64,000 bases of DNA from an uncultured Bacteroides sp. Its GTDB lineage: Bacteria > Bacteroidota > Bacteroidia > Bacteroidales > Bacteroidaceae. The notes below the pieces were generated by a model, which saw only the letters and a program-made list of their open reading frames with translations, searched no databases and was not told the DNA's origin. Location: the NCBI RefSeq assembly GCF_959029255.1, contig NZ_CAUFUE010000001.1, positions 186,001 through 250,000 on the forward strand, read 5' to 3'. The position numbers and the translations under genes were made by a program. How positions within the stretch are numbered: position 1 is the first letter of the stretch; every line of letters starts with the position of its first letter. Shown piece by piece: positions 25,421 through 34,668 of this stretch.

Positions 25421-26746
25421 ACTAAATACACCTATAAAGAAATCTGGCTCATAGCCTACCCTATTCTTATCAGCCTGCTTATGGAGCAGATGATTGGTAT
25501 GACCGACACAGCCTTTCTGGGACGTGTAGGTGAGATAGAGCTGGGGGCTTCTGCCATCGCCGGTATTTTCTATATCGTAATGTTCATGGTGGCATTCGGA
25601 TTCAGTATCGGAGCGCAGATACTCATTGCCCGCCGCAATGGCGAGCAACAATACAAGGAAATAGGTAACCTGTTTTATCAGGGCGTCTACTTCCAGTTGG
25701 GAATGGCGGCAGTCATGTTCCTGCTGTGCTATAGCCTTGCTCCTATGATATTGGTGCGCCTCGTATCATCCGAACATATCTACAACGCCGCCATCAGTTA
25801 CCTCAATTGGCGTGTCTTCGGTTTTTTCTTCTCCTTTACAGCGGTAATGTTCCGTGCATTCTTCCTGGGAACAACACAAACCAAGACGCTTACACTCAAC
25901 TCTATTGTGATGGTGCTGAGCAATATCGTATTCAACTACATCTTGATATTCGGTAAGTTCGGCTTACCCGCTCTCGGTATTGCAGGTGCGGCTATCGGTT
26001 CATCATTGGCAGAGTTGGTATCGCTAATATTCTTTATCCTCTATACCCGTTTCCGCATCGATATTCATAAGTATGGACTGGACAAGATACCCGGAATCCG
26101 CCGGAATATATTGAAACGGATGCTCAATGTATCCCTTTGGACGATGGTACAGAATTTCCTGTCTCTATCCACCTGGTTCCTGCTTTTCCTGTATGTGGAA
26201 CATTTGGGCGAACGTTCCCTGGCAATCACCAATATCATCCGTAACGTATCAGGTATTCTGTTTATGGTGATGATGGCGTTTGCTTCTACCTGCGGCTCAC
26301 TGGTAAGTAACCTCATCGGCTCTGGTAACACAAACTGCGTGCCCGGCACGATACGCCAGCACATACGCATAGCATACGCCCTCGTACTGCCTTTGGCAAT
26401 CTTTTTTGCGCTGTTCCCCAGGTTGATATTGAGTATTTATACCGATATACCCGAGTTACAGGAAGCTGCTATACCGTCATTATGGGTACTCTGCTCAGCT
26501 TATCTGTTCCTCGTGCCCGCCAATGTCTATTTCCAGTCAGTATCGGGAACGGGAAATACACGTACGGCACTCGGGCTGGAAATGATAACATTGGCAATAT
26601 ATACCTGCTATATCACCTATGTCGTTGCCTATTTGAAGCTGGATGTAGCTTTCGCCTGGACATCAGAACACGTATATTCCATCGGAATTCTGATACTTTC
26701 TTACTTCTATATGAAGAAAGGGAAGTGGAGTCAGAAGAAGATTTGA
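25415..26746 (+). CDS. MATE family efflux transporter
   Basis: About 443 residues and 12 membrane helices. The N-terminus YTYKEIWLIAYPILISLLMEQMIGMTDTAFLG is the MATE signature (conserved P, Q and D in helices 1-2), and a second half begins around residue 230. It would export cationic or other small compounds by Na+ or H+ antiport; substrate not predictable. I chose ATG 25415 (MQTKYTYKEIW); an ATG at 25388 would add nine residues encoded by the repeat. True initiation could be either. Confidence 0.88.
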   Translation: MQTKYTYKEIWLIAYPILISLLMEQMIGMTDTAFLGRVGEIELGASAIAGIFYIVMFMVAFGFSIGAQILIARRNGEQQYKEIGNLFYQGVYFQLGMAAVMFLLCYSLAPMILVRLVSSEHIYNAAISYLNWRVFGFFFSFTAVMFRAFFLGTTQTKTLTLNSIVMVLSNIVFNYILIFGKFGLPALGIAGAAIGSSLAELVSLIFFILYTRFRIDIHKYGLDKIPGIRRNILKRMLNVSLWTMVQNFLSLSTWFLLFLYVEHLGERSLAITNIIRNVSGILFMVMMAFASTCGSLVSNLIGSGNTNCVPGTIRQHIRIAYALVLPLAIFFALFPRLILSIYTDIPELQEAAIPSLWVLCSAYLFLVPANVYFQSVSGTGNTRTALGLEMITLAIYTCYITYVVAYLKLDVAFAWTSEHVYSIGILILSYFYMKKGKWSQKKI

Positions 26747-26790
26747 ATTTATTCCCTATCTTCGCTACCAAAACATAATTTCAAACATAT

Positions 26791-28908
26791 ATGAAACAAT
26801 CAAACCTATTACTTATGTCGGCAGCAATCATGTTGGCATCTTGCGGCGGAACCAAAGACGCAGGACAAAAAGAGCAGGCGCTTATCGGACAATCGGATAT
26901 CAAGATTGAAGGCAAGCGCATGACCCCCGAAGCACTTTGGGCGATGGGACGCATCGGTGGCGTATCCGTATCGCCCGATGAGAAACAAATCGCCTATTCG
27001 GTAGCTTATTATAGCGTACCGGAAAACAAGAGTAACAATGAACTGTTCGTTATGAATGCCGATGGCAGCAGTAACACACAGATTACTCATGACAATTGGC
27101 AGGAAAGTCAGCCCACTTGGATCAAAGAGGGCAAGAAGCTTGCTTTTCTTTGTAACGAAAGTGGTAGCAGCCAGGTGTGGGAAATGAATCCTGACGGTAG
27201 CGGCCGCAAACAACTCACTCAATATGATGGGGATATTGAAGGCTTCTCCTTTTCCCCCGATGGCAAGAAACTGCTTTTCATTGCTCAAGTGAAGACTGTA
27301 AAAAGCACTGCCGACAAGCACCCTGACCTGCCAAAAGCAACAGGTATCATCATCACCGACCTGATGTACAAGCACTGGGATGAATGGGTGACTACCGCCC
27401 CTCACCCGTTTGTTGCGGACTTCGACGGCAACGGCATCAACAACGTAAAAGATATTCTTGAAGGCGAACCTTACGAAAGTCCGATGAAGCCTTGGGGCGG
27501 TATCGAACAGTTGGCATGGAGTCCTTCTTCCGACAAAGTGGCCTATACTTGCCGCAAGAAGACCGGATTGGCATACGCCATCTCTACCAACTCGGATATC
27601 TACATCTACGACCTTGCCACTCAAAAGACGGAAAACATCACAGAAGAGAATAAAGGGTATGATACCAATCCCCAATACTCTCCCGACGGTAAATACATCG
27701 CTTGGCAGAGTATGGAACGCGATGGTTACGAGGCCGATTTGAACCGTCTGTTCATCATGAACCTTGAAACCGGTGAGAAACGTTTTGTAAGCCAGGCATT
27801 CGAGTCAAACGTAGATGAATTCCTCTGGAACAAAGATTCCCAAAGCATCTATTTTATCGGAGTATGGCACGGTGAAACACAGATTTACAATATCAACCTT
27901 GCCGATAATGATAAACTGGTACAGCTCACCGATGGGATGTACGACTATGCTTCGCTTGCCCTCTGTGGCGATAAAGTGATAGCCAAACGCCACTCCATGA
28001 GTATGGGCGACGAAATCTACGCCGTAAACAATGAACGTAGCGGTGAAGCCTTTGCCGAAGCTAAGCAGTTGACCTTCGAAAACAAACAAATTTACGATCA
28101 ACTGGAAATGGGTAAGGTAGAAGCGCGCTGGATGAAGACTACCGATGGCAAACAGATGTTGACGTGGGTCATCTATCCTCCGCAATTCGACCCGAACAAG
28201 AAGTACCCTACCCTGCTCTTCTGCGAAGGTGGTCCTCAAAGCCCTGTCAGCCAGTTCTGGAGCTACCGCTGGAACTTCCAGATTATGGCAGCTAACGATT
28301 ATATCATCGTAGCTCCTAACCGTCGCGGTCTTCCGGGCTTTGGCGTAGAATGGAACGAAGCTATCAGCGGTGATTATGGCGGGCAGTGTATGAGAGACTA
28401 TTTCACTGCCATCGATGAAATGGCTAAAGAGCCGTTTGTTGACAATGACCGTCTCGGTTGTGTAGGTGCCAGCTTCGGAGGCTTCTCCGTTTATTGGCTT
28501 GCCGGACACCATGACAAACGTTTCAAAGCATTCATCGCACACGACGGTATCTTCAACATGGAAATGCAATATTTAGAAACCGAAGAGAAGTGGTTTGCCA
28601 ACTGGGATATGGGTGGCGCATACTGGGAAAAGAATAATGCCACGGCTCAACGCACTTTTGCCAATTCTCCCCATAAGTTCATTGAAAAATGGGATACTCC
28701 TATCCTTTGCATCCACGGAGAGAAAGATTTCCGCATCCTTGCCAACCAGGCAATGGCTGCTTTCGATGCTGCCGTCATGCGTGGTGTACCTGCCGAACTG
28801 CTTATCTATCCTGATGAAAACCACTGGGTACTGAAACCGCAGAATGGCATCCTTTGGCAACGTACCTTCTTTGAATGGTTGGATCAATGGCTGAAACCGG
28901 CTAAATAA
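26791..28908 (+). CDS. S9-family (prolyl oligopeptidase) secreted peptidase lipoprotein
   Basis: A 705-residue lipoprotein (lipobox MLASC, Cys18). Residues of about 50-440 form a beta-propeller with repeated SPDGKK-type TolB/WD40-like motifs; the C-terminal alpha/beta-hydrolase holds the triad S561 (GASFGGF), D646 (GEKDFRI) and H678 (DENHWVL). Such enzymes are dipeptidyl- or acylaminoacyl-peptidases that trim peptides in the periplasm. It sits 44 bp after the MATE gene and may be cotranscribed with it. It may also serve the peptide transporters encoded at 31347-37795 (inference). Confidence 0.9.
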   Translation: MKQSNLLLMSAAIMLASCGGTKDAGQKEQALIGQSDIKIEGKRMTPEALWAMGRIGGVSVSPDEKQIAYSVAYYSVPENKSNNELFVMNADGSSNTQITHDNWQESQPTWIKEGKKLAFLCNESGSSQVWEMNPDGSGRKQLTQYDGDIEGFSFSPDGKKLLFIAQVKTVKSTADKHPDLPKATGIIITDLMYKHWDEWVTTAPHPFVADFDGNGINNVKDILEGEPYESPMKPWGGIEQLAWSPSSDKVAYTCRKKTGLAYAISTNSDIYIYDLATQKTENITEENKGYDTNPQYSPDGKYIAWQSMERDGYEADLNRLFIMNLETGEKRFVSQAFESNVDEFLWNKDSQSIYFIGVWHGETQIYNINLADNDKLVQLTDGMYDYASLALCGDKVIAKRHSMSMGDEIYAVNNERSGEAFAEAKQLTFENKQIYDQLEMGKVEARWMKTTDGKQMLTWVIYPPQFDPNKKYPTLLFCEGGPQSPVSQFWSYRWNFQIMAANDYIIVAPNRRGLPGFGVEWNEAISGDYGGQCMRDYFTAIDEMAKEPFVDNDRLGCVGASFGGFSVYWLAGHHDKRFKAFIAHDGIFNMEMQYLETEEKWFANWDMGGAYWEKNNATAQRTFANSPHKFIEKWDTPILCIHGEKDFRILANQAMAAFDAAVMRGVPAELLIYPDENHWVLKPQNGILWQRTFFEWLDQWLKPAK

Positions 28909-28941
28909 ATAAAGCCTAAATATAAAAACAATCGTTATGAA

Positions 28942-28980
28942 ACAAGAGGATATTGCCGATAACGGCTAATATCCTCTTGT
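28942..28980. terminator. Hairpin between convergent genes
   Basis: ACAAGAGGATATT (28942-28954) pairs perfectly with 28968-28980, with an inner GCCG/CGGC. It lies between the convergent S9 peptidase and pspC-like genes and could end both; there is no strong T-run on either side. Confidence 0.55.
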
Positions 28981-29045
28981 CAATTATAACACACAATTAA
29001 ATATACATATTAACTTCTCATATATTCATGTTATCTTCTACTCTC

Positions 29046-30167
29046 TTAAATATGGAAGATGCCGAGTGCCGGGAAGGTGGCTCCCTGTATGGCGAAACAG
29101 ATGCCAAATACGGCAGCACTGACAATCCAGAGAATAAGTAAAGTCCACTTCAGGCCGGAGTGCATGGGTTGCCACTTGAATAACTGGCTGAAGATTGCCC
29201 ATACAAGGCTAATCAATGGAATGCCGACTAGCAGGATACCGGCGATGTACATTACAATGGCGGACAATGGAGAAGAAGGTATTACAACATCTATCATCGG
29301 GAAAAGCGAGAAGAGTGCTGCACCACCTCCAATTGCTACCGCGATGGCCGCAAAGAGCAAAGCTACAAACACGACTCCGAAAACAAATAGTACGGGGCTA
29401 CAAATGATAGCAAATATTACCAAACAAACTTTCAGGAACAGGCCGACAATCATCACCAACGTATCACCAGCTTTCTGCAATAAAGTGCGAGGTTTGTCAG
29501 ATTTCATATAATCGTTTACACCATTACTCACTTTTTCAAAGCCATCGGTCACCGTTTTGCCGATATTTTCTACCGTCACCGCTTGACCACGCATACTCAA
29601 CTTCTCGGCTGCCGTACGTGCTTCGGGGATAACCAGCCAACATACGATATATACCGGTATCAGTGTGCCGTAGCCACAGATAAGAATGACAAGCAACAGT
29701 AAGCGGAGCAAAGTAACATCCCACCCCAGGTAGGCTGCCAAACCACTGACTACACCACCCAACATCTTGTCGTCCGGATTACGGAAAAGGCGACGGTGAA
29801 CGGAAGCGGTTGTCTGGTTGGCGGAGTCGGCATTCCATGAACCGGAACCGTAGCTACTGCCAGTATTCGTACCGTTATGAGAGGTTGAAGCGGTATCTGT
29901 GTCCGCAGCCTCCATATCTTCGGGTTTTCCCATACGGGCAATCACCTCTTCTACTTCTTCAATCGTAATGACTTGCGAGCCTGCCGTCAGCTTCTCGGCA
30001 AACAGTTCAGAGATACGACGTTCGATATCGTCAACAATCTCATCGGCACCTACATCTTTGCGAAAATGCATCTTCAGATTGCTTAGGTAATTATCCAAAA
30101 GGCGATAAGCATCTTCATCGATATGGAAAACCGTCCCGCCTAAATTTACAGTTAATGTTTTTTTCAT
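29046..30167 (-). CDS. PspC-domain membrane protein
   Basis: A 373-residue protein. Residues 1-85 are a soluble N-terminal domain (KKTLTVNLGGTVFHIDEDAY, then ISELFAEKLTAGSQVITIEEVEEVIARMG). A Ser/Thr/Gly-rich linker leads to a PspC domain at about 125-185 (LFRNPDDKMLGGVVSGLAAYLGWD) and then further membrane helices. PspC domains respond to envelope stress in other bacteria. It is 43 bp downstream of padR and surely cotranscribed; padR-pspC pairs are common in Bacteroides. Confidence 0.85.
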   Translation of the reverse strand: MKKTLTVNLGGTVFHIDEDAYRLLDNYLSNLKMHFRKDVGADEIVDDIERRISELFAEKLTAGSQVITIEEVEEVIARMGKPEDMEAADTDTASTSHNGTNTGSSYGSGSWNADSANQTTASVHRRLFRNPDDKMLGGVVSGLAAYLGWDVTLLRLLLLVILICGYGTLIPVYIVCWLVIPEARTAAEKLSMRGQAVTVENIGKTVTDGFEKVSNGVNDYMKSDKPRTLLQKAGDTLVMIVGLFLKVCLVIFAIICSPVLFVFGVVFVALLFAAIAVAIGGGAALFSLFPMIDVVIPSSPLSAIVMYIAGILLVGIPLISLVWAIFSQLFKWQPMHSGLKWTLLILWIVSAAVFGICFAIQGATFPALGIFHI

Positions 30168-30210
30168 TGCTATATTTTTTAATTATGAATTACTAAGTAT
30201 AAATTGCTAA

Positions 30211-30537
30211 TTATGAATTGCTAAGGTGGCTGACTGTATCATTCAGCTCCCGCCAAGATATCTCCAGTTCCCCAAGAAACACCTCTCCTTTCTCTGTGAG
30301 CTTGTAATATTTACGCGGAGGTCCTTGTGTAGACTCAATCCACTCGTAACTCAAGAGGTCATCGTTCTTCAAACGAGTGAGCAAGGGGTAAAGTGTTCCC
30401 TCTACCACAATCAGACGGGCTTCCTTCAATTTTTGGATAATATCCGAGGCGTACGCCGGTTCTTTGTGGAGCAATAGCATGATGCAATATTCAAGCATGC
30501 CTTTGCGCATTTGTGACTTTACATTATTAACGTCCAT
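30211..30537 (-). CDS. PadR-family transcriptional regulator
   Basis: A 108-residue winged-helix protein with the PadR pattern KGMLEYCIMLLLHKEPAYASDI, then EGTLYPLLTRLKNDDLLSYEW and GPPRKYYKLTEKG. It is short, without the second coiled-coil half, as in the PadR-s2 subfamily. It heads the operon with the PspC gene and probably represses it through the 23-bp dyad at 30653-30675. Confidence 0.9.
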   Translation of the reverse strand: MDVNNVKSQMRKGMLEYCIMLLLHKEPAYASDIIQKLKEARLIVVEGTLYPLLTRLKNDDLLSYEWIESTQGPPRKYYKLTEKGEVFLGELEISWRELNDTVSHLSNS

Positions 30538-30633
30538 TCTATATTATAAATTACTAATTATTAATTACGCTATCTATTTTTCTTTCCTAATCTTCTTAAC
30601 CTGATATTGTCTTATCAGCTTCTTTGCATGGCA

Positions 30634-30641
30634 CAAATATA
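30634..30641 (-). promoter_or_regulatory. Bacteroides -7 box for padR-pspC
   Basis: The minus strand reads TATATTTG, a full TAnnTTTG match, about 97 bp before padR. The dyad at 30653-30675 begins 11 bp further upstream and so covers the -33 region. Confidence 0.6.
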
Positions 30642-30652
30642 TGCATTACTTT

Positions 30653-30675
30653 AGTACTATGTATTACAAAGTACT
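30653..30675. promoter_or_regulatory. Candidate PadR operator (23-bp dyad)
   Basis: AGTACTATGTA-T-TACAAAGTACT: two 11-bp arms, 10 of 11 positions complementary, around one central base. It lies in the padR promoter and between divergent genes. PadR proteins bind such dyads and usually repress their own operon. Confidence 0.6.
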
Positions 30676-30726
30676 TTATATTTTAATTATTTAACTATTA
30701 AGGTTACAAATAACAGCATTATAGTG

Positions 30727-30734
30727 TATCTTTG
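30727..30734 (+). promoter_or_regulatory. Bacteroides -7 box for the GNAT gene
   Basis: TATCTTTG, a full TAnnTTTG match, 26 bp before the GNAT start codon at 30761. Confidence 0.6.
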
Positions 30735-30760
30735 CCCCAAAATACTATAAATACAACAAT

Positions 30761-31258
30761 ATGTTTACCATTAGAAAAGCAACGATTGCCGATTGCGAGT
30801 TGATTCATAAACTTGCCTGGCAGATATTTCCTGAGACTTACAAGGAAATACTTACTGAAGAACAGACTGAATATATGATGGAATGGATGTACTCTTTAGA
30901 TAATATCCGCAAACAAATGGAGGAAGAGAGACATGTGTATCTGATTGCTTATGAGGGATGTGAGGCGGTAGGATATGTATCCGTGCAACCACAAGGCGAA
31001 GATTTGTTCCATTTGCAGAAGATATACGTACTCCCCAATTTTCAAGGTGCACATTGCGGCAGTTTCCTGTTTCGCGAAGCCGTTAAGTACATCAAGGAAG
31101 TACATCCCGGTCCGTGTATGATGGAACTGAATGTGAACCGAAACAACAAGGCGCTACACTTCTATGAACATATAGGAATGAAAAAATTGAGAGAAGGAGA
31201 TTTCCCGATAGGAAACGGATATTATATGAATGATTATATAATGGGGAAGGAAATCTGA
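30761..31258 (+). CDS. GNAT-family N-acetyltransferase
   Basis: A 165-residue acetyltransferase. It shows the GNAT order: MFTIRKATIADCELIHKLAW (strand 1/helix 1), then the acetyl-CoA loop LQKIYVLPNFQGAHCGSFLF (Q/R-x-x-G-x-G/A type, here with Ala-His), and NRNNKALHFYEHIGMKK near the end. Substrate unknown; RimI-like or small-molecule acetylation are both possible. Monocistronic with its own promoter and terminator. Confidence 0.9.
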   Translation: MFTIRKATIADCELIHKLAWQIFPETYKEILTEEQTEYMMEWMYSLDNIRKQMEEERHVYLIAYEGCEAVGYVSVQPQGEDLFHLQKIYVLPNFQGAHCGSFLFREAVKYIKEVHPGPCMMELNVNRNNKALHFYEHIGMKKLREGDFPIGNGYYMNDYIMGKEI

Positions 31259-31278
31259 TTAATTAAAAATTGAAAATT

Positions 31279-31330
31279 AAAGGCTACGCAAATAAAATAT
31301 TCAGATATTCGCGTAGCCTTTTTATTTTGC
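31279..31330 (+). terminator. Terminator after the GNAT gene, possibly bidirectional
   Basis: AAAGGCTACGC (31279-31289) pairs with GCGTAGCCTTT (31311-31321), then TTTATTTT. On the minus strand the stem is followed by AATTTTCAATTTTT, so it may also end the convergent POT gene. Confidence 0.8.
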
Positions 31331-31346
31331 TCGATAAAGGGAAAGT

Positions 31347-32876
31347 TTATGCCACTTTTTCCAAACGCTTCATAACGGAGAAAATGAACAGGGCAGACAA
31401 CAAGCAGAGAGCTACCAAGACTCCCCATACCACATAAAGCGGAAGGTTACCCCACAAATTGGAAGCTACAGAAGTCAGATAGTTACCGATGGCAGTTGCC
31501 ACAAACCAACCACCCATCATCATACCCTTGTACTTGGGAGGTGCCACTTTAGATACAAAAGAAATACCCATAGGTGAAAGCAACAGTTCACCGAAAGTAA
31601 GCACAAGATAAGTAGATACTAACCAGTCAGGTGATACAAAGGAAGCGGTACCGGCTTCAACAGCCACCTTCTGCTGATCGGGTGAAAGCAATCCTATGGA
31701 AGCAATAATCATCAGAATGTAACCGCAGGCTGCCACCAACATACCGAGACCTATTTTACGCGGAGCACTCGGTTCTTTACCTTTGGAAGCCAACCAGCCG
31801 AAAATGCCCATAGAAACAGGGGTAAGAGCCACTACATAGAACGGATTGAACTGTTGGAAGATAGGAGCGTCAACTGCCGTGGACTCCGGAAGTATCGTGT
31901 ATCTATAAATCAAGAATGCCACAGCCGCTAAAATAACCGCGCCCGAAATAAGCTTTGTACGTCCCGACTTACTTTGGAACAAGGAGAACAGGGCGTAAAC
32001 GATAAAGATGATTGCCACCAAATTCCATACCGTGAACATCATGCTTTCTACTCCTGAAGAACTCTTAGCGGTGAACTCGTCAGCGAAGAAAGTAAGCGTC
32101 AGTCCATTCTGATGGAAAGCCATCCAGAAGAAGATAACTACTGTAAATACAAGACAAAGAGCCACAATACGGTCTTTGGTCTCAGCGGGAGAAAGTTCTT
32201 CGGTTACCGAGGCTTTACCAGCGCTTGAGGCCACTTGTTTCGTACTACCTTCCACATGTTTGAAAGTACTGCGGAAAGCATAATAGATAATCATAGAAAC
32301 AATAAGTGAAACGCATGCCACGCCGAAAGCGAAATGATAGGAATCGTTGACACTTATTCCCAAGCTCTTCTGGGCATAGTTCATGATGCCTACCGCACAT
32401 GACGGTGCAAACAGAGCACCGATATTAATAGCCATATAAAAGATACTGAAAGCGGAATCGCGTCTTGCGGCATATTCCGGCGAATCGTAAAGATTACCTA
32501 CCATCACTTGCAGATTTCCCTTGAAAAGTCCCGTACCCGTACTAATGACCAGCAATGCACCTATCATACACACCATGCCCATCGTACCCGTACCTGCCGG
32601 AATAGCAAGCAGCACATAGCCCGCAAACATGGCAATGATACCGATAGTAACCATCTTGCCATAACCGAATTTGTCGGCAAGGATACCACCGATGAACGGC
32701 AAGAAATAGACCATAGCAAGAAATCCACCATAAATCTGTCCAGCTACATCCGGCGACAGACCGAAATTAGCTTTGAGAAACAGCACAAACACTGCCAACA
32801 TTGTGTAATAACCGAAACGCTCTCCTGTGTTGGCAAGCGCCAAGGCATAAAGCCCTTTAGGTTGTCCTTCAAACAT
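31347..32876 (-). CDS. POT/PTR-family proton-coupled peptide transporter
   Basis: A 509-residue MFS protein with about 14 helices. The N-terminus has GLYALALANTGERFGYYTML, the POT E-x-x-E-R-F-x-Y-Y proton-coupling motif in the shortened form GERFGYY, and later FYMAINIGALFAP, the family PTR2 signature. It imports di- and tripeptides across the inner membrane. It follows susC-susD on the same strand and has its own complete promoter. Confidence 0.92.
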   Translation of the reverse strand: MFEGQPKGLYALALANTGERFGYYTMLAVFVLFLKANFGLSPDVAGQIYGGFLAMVYFLPFIGGILADKFGYGKMVTIGIIAMFAGYVLLAIPAGTGTMGMVCMIGALLVISTGTGLFKGNLQVMVGNLYDSPEYAARRDSAFSIFYMAINIGALFAPSCAVGIMNYAQKSLGISVNDSYHFAFGVACVSLIVSMIIYYAFRSTFKHVEGSTKQVASSAGKASVTEELSPAETKDRIVALCLVFTVVIFFWMAFHQNGLTLTFFADEFTAKSSSGVESMMFTVWNLVAIIFIVYALFSLFQSKSGRTKLISGAVILAAVAFLIYRYTILPESTAVDAPIFQQFNPFYVVALTPVSMGIFGWLASKGKEPSAPRKIGLGMLVAACGYILMIIASIGLLSPDQQKVAVEAGTASFVSPDWLVSTYLVLTFGELLLSPMGISFVSKVAPPKYKGMMMGGWFVATAIGNYLTSVASNLWGNLPLYVVWGVLVALCLLSALFIFSVMKRLEKVA

Positions 32877-32930
32877 AATTTTTTTTGATATTAGATATTA
32901 GTAAATAGATTAATTTCTTAATATTTTGTG

Positions 32931-32961
32931 CAAATATAGACTTTTTGATTGATTGCACAAA
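32931..32961 (-). promoter_or_regulatory. Complete Bacteroides promoter for the POT gene
   Basis: Minus strand: TTTG (32961-32958), 19-bp spacer, TATATTTG (32938-32931); full consensus. It ends 54 bp before the POT start. Confidence 0.78.
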
Positions 32962-33047
32962 TAGGCAACGAAGTATATATTTACTCAATTCTATTTACTT
33001 TTCTATTTATTTTGAAGGCATGATGTACTGTTTCTCTCTTTTTAATC

Positions 33048-34538
33048 TCATTTCAAATTGGTATTCGCATTCGTTTCTTTCTCCGGTATGGCATATAAAT
33101 AGTAGGTACTATTCGGCGTGAAAGGAGTGCCGTCGGGGAATGAAGTGAACCAATGTCCCTCAGGATTATATTTTTCATAACTGCCATCCTGCTGCCAACA
33201 CTCATATTCTTTGGCAGCTTCTTCCTCCGTCAACGGTTCGCGCACTACGGACTGCTGCGTACGGAGAATATCGGTTATGCCGAAGCCTTCGCCCCAAAGT
33301 TCACGACGACGTTCCATCAGGATATCGGCAACCATCTGTTCCTGCGTTTTCCCCATCAGATTATAATCGGCAAGCCCACGGGCATTGCGCAAAGTATTGA
33401 GGGGGTTCACCGCTTCTTCCAGCAGACCCTTACGAGCCAATCCTTCTGCAGCAATGAGATACATTTCAGCAGAACGCATCACGACAATATCCCCCGTCTG
33501 ATCGGAACGGATACGGAATTTACGATACCCCAGATATCCCTCGCGCATCCATTGAAAGAGTTCCAAACGTATATCATTCGCCTCGAACTTATCCATGAAG
33601 TGCGGATCGGCCATGAAACTGTTGTAGGCATCGGGAGTCACTACATCGATGTAATAGAAATTATAACTGGCATCGGACTGGCTGACGGATTGCGGTTGTC
33701 CCCATATCCACTCGGAATTGGAAATATCATTAAACCCCATATAGGTTTTGGCATCTGTCATCAAAGTATATCCATTGGCAGCGGCAAGGGCAGACTTGGC
33801 GGCATCTTCCCACTGACCGGTGAGCAGATAGGCACGGGCAAACAGCCCGTTGACTACGGCTGTGTTAGGCTTGAATTTCGAATTGTCGTCGGGGCGCACA
33901 TAGCCATCGAGTAAAGTCTGTGCCTGATTCAGGTCTTTGAATATCTGGGTATAAAGTTCTTCAAGAGTAGCCTTTCCCTTGGGTTGTGTACCTGGTCTGG
34001 TCGGTTCGGTATAGAGAGGTACGGCAAGTGCCGTCTTATCCTTCAAATAGGTGAATTGATAATGTTGTGCCAGATGCAAATAGCAAAATGCACGCAAAGC
34101 ATACGCTTGCCCCTGGGCATGACGGAAATCAGGAGTATCATCATCACCGGTGGCCTTGATGGAAATAGCTGTATTGCAGTTGTCTATGGTTTTATACATC
34201 AGATACCAGGCAAAGGCGGTACGATTGTTGGAGGGTATTGCCACATCATCGAACTGATAGGAAGAATTGAAACCGTACATGGGGCGGGAAACAACATCGT
34301 CCGCCATCATATCGTCTTGCAACATCAAGGCACGATAGCCGATATTGGCATACGTACTACCGTATTCAAATAGGTTGTACCAGGCACCGTTGAAGATACG
34401 CCCGGCATTGGAGGGGATCGGGACAAGCCCGGCATCTACCGCATCGGTAGGTTTGTGGTCGAGAAAATCGCCGCTACAAGAAGAGATGACAAACAGTCCG
34501 GCTACACAAATTGCTATATTTTTGATTGAAGTCTTCAT
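33048..34538 (-). CDS. SusD/RagB-family nutrient-binding lipoprotein
   Basis: A 496-residue SPII lipoprotein (lipobox VISSC, Cys21) starting MKTSIKNIAICVAGLF. An ORF extending 36 codons further upstream runs into the palindromic repeat and is not credible. SusD features: DFLDHKPTDAVDAG near the N-terminus, TPR-like RHAQGQAYALRAFCYLHLAQHYQ, and the C-terminal RSAEMYLIAAEGLARKG with NTLRNARGL. It forms the lid on the SusC channel. Ligand not given by sequence; neighbours suggest peptides. Confidence 0.93.
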   Translation of the reverse strand: MKTSIKNIAICVAGLFVISSCSGDFLDHKPTDAVDAGLVPIPSNAGRIFNGAWYNLFEYGSTYANIGYRALMLQDDMMADDVVSRPMYGFNSSYQFDDVAIPSNNRTAFAWYLMYKTIDNCNTAISIKATGDDDTPDFRHAQGQAYALRAFCYLHLAQHYQFTYLKDKTALAVPLYTEPTRPGTQPKGKATLEELYTQIFKDLNQAQTLLDGYVRPDDNSKFKPNTAVVNGLFARAYLLTGQWEDAAKSALAAANGYTLMTDAKTYMGFNDISNSEWIWGQPQSVSQSDASYNFYYIDVVTPDAYNSFMADPHFMDKFEANDIRLELFQWMREGYLGYRKFRIRSDQTGDIVVMRSAEMYLIAAEGLARKGLLEEAVNPLNTLRNARGLADYNLMGKTQEQMVADILMERRRELWGEGFGITDILRTQQSVVREPLTEEEAAKEYECWQQDGSYEKYNPEGHWFTSFPDGTPFTPNSTYYLYAIPEKETNANTNLK

Positions 34539-34574
34539 AATGAGTAGAAATTTAATTAGTTTGATATATTTTTT

Positions 34575-34668
34575 AATGAAGAATGAAGAACTAAGAATGA
34601 AGAATTTAGCTGCGCTATGCAAGCGTACCACAAGGTAATTCTTCATTCTTCATTTTTAGTTCTTCATT
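34575..34668. repeat. Palindromic repeat between susC and susD
   Basis: AATGAAG-like 7-bp units (34575-34613) and their complement (about 34637-34668) flank a TTTAGCTGCGCTATGCAAGCG loop. The right end begins exactly at the susC stop codon (34667-34669). It would form a long hairpin in the susCD message. It shares arm and loop with the element parts at about 12003-12094 and 25373-25420. Confidence 0.85.

Noticed and set aside
34539..34646. N-terminal extension of the SusD protein
   Set aside because: The extra 36 codons run through the palindromic repeat; the lipoprotein signal starts at 34538.
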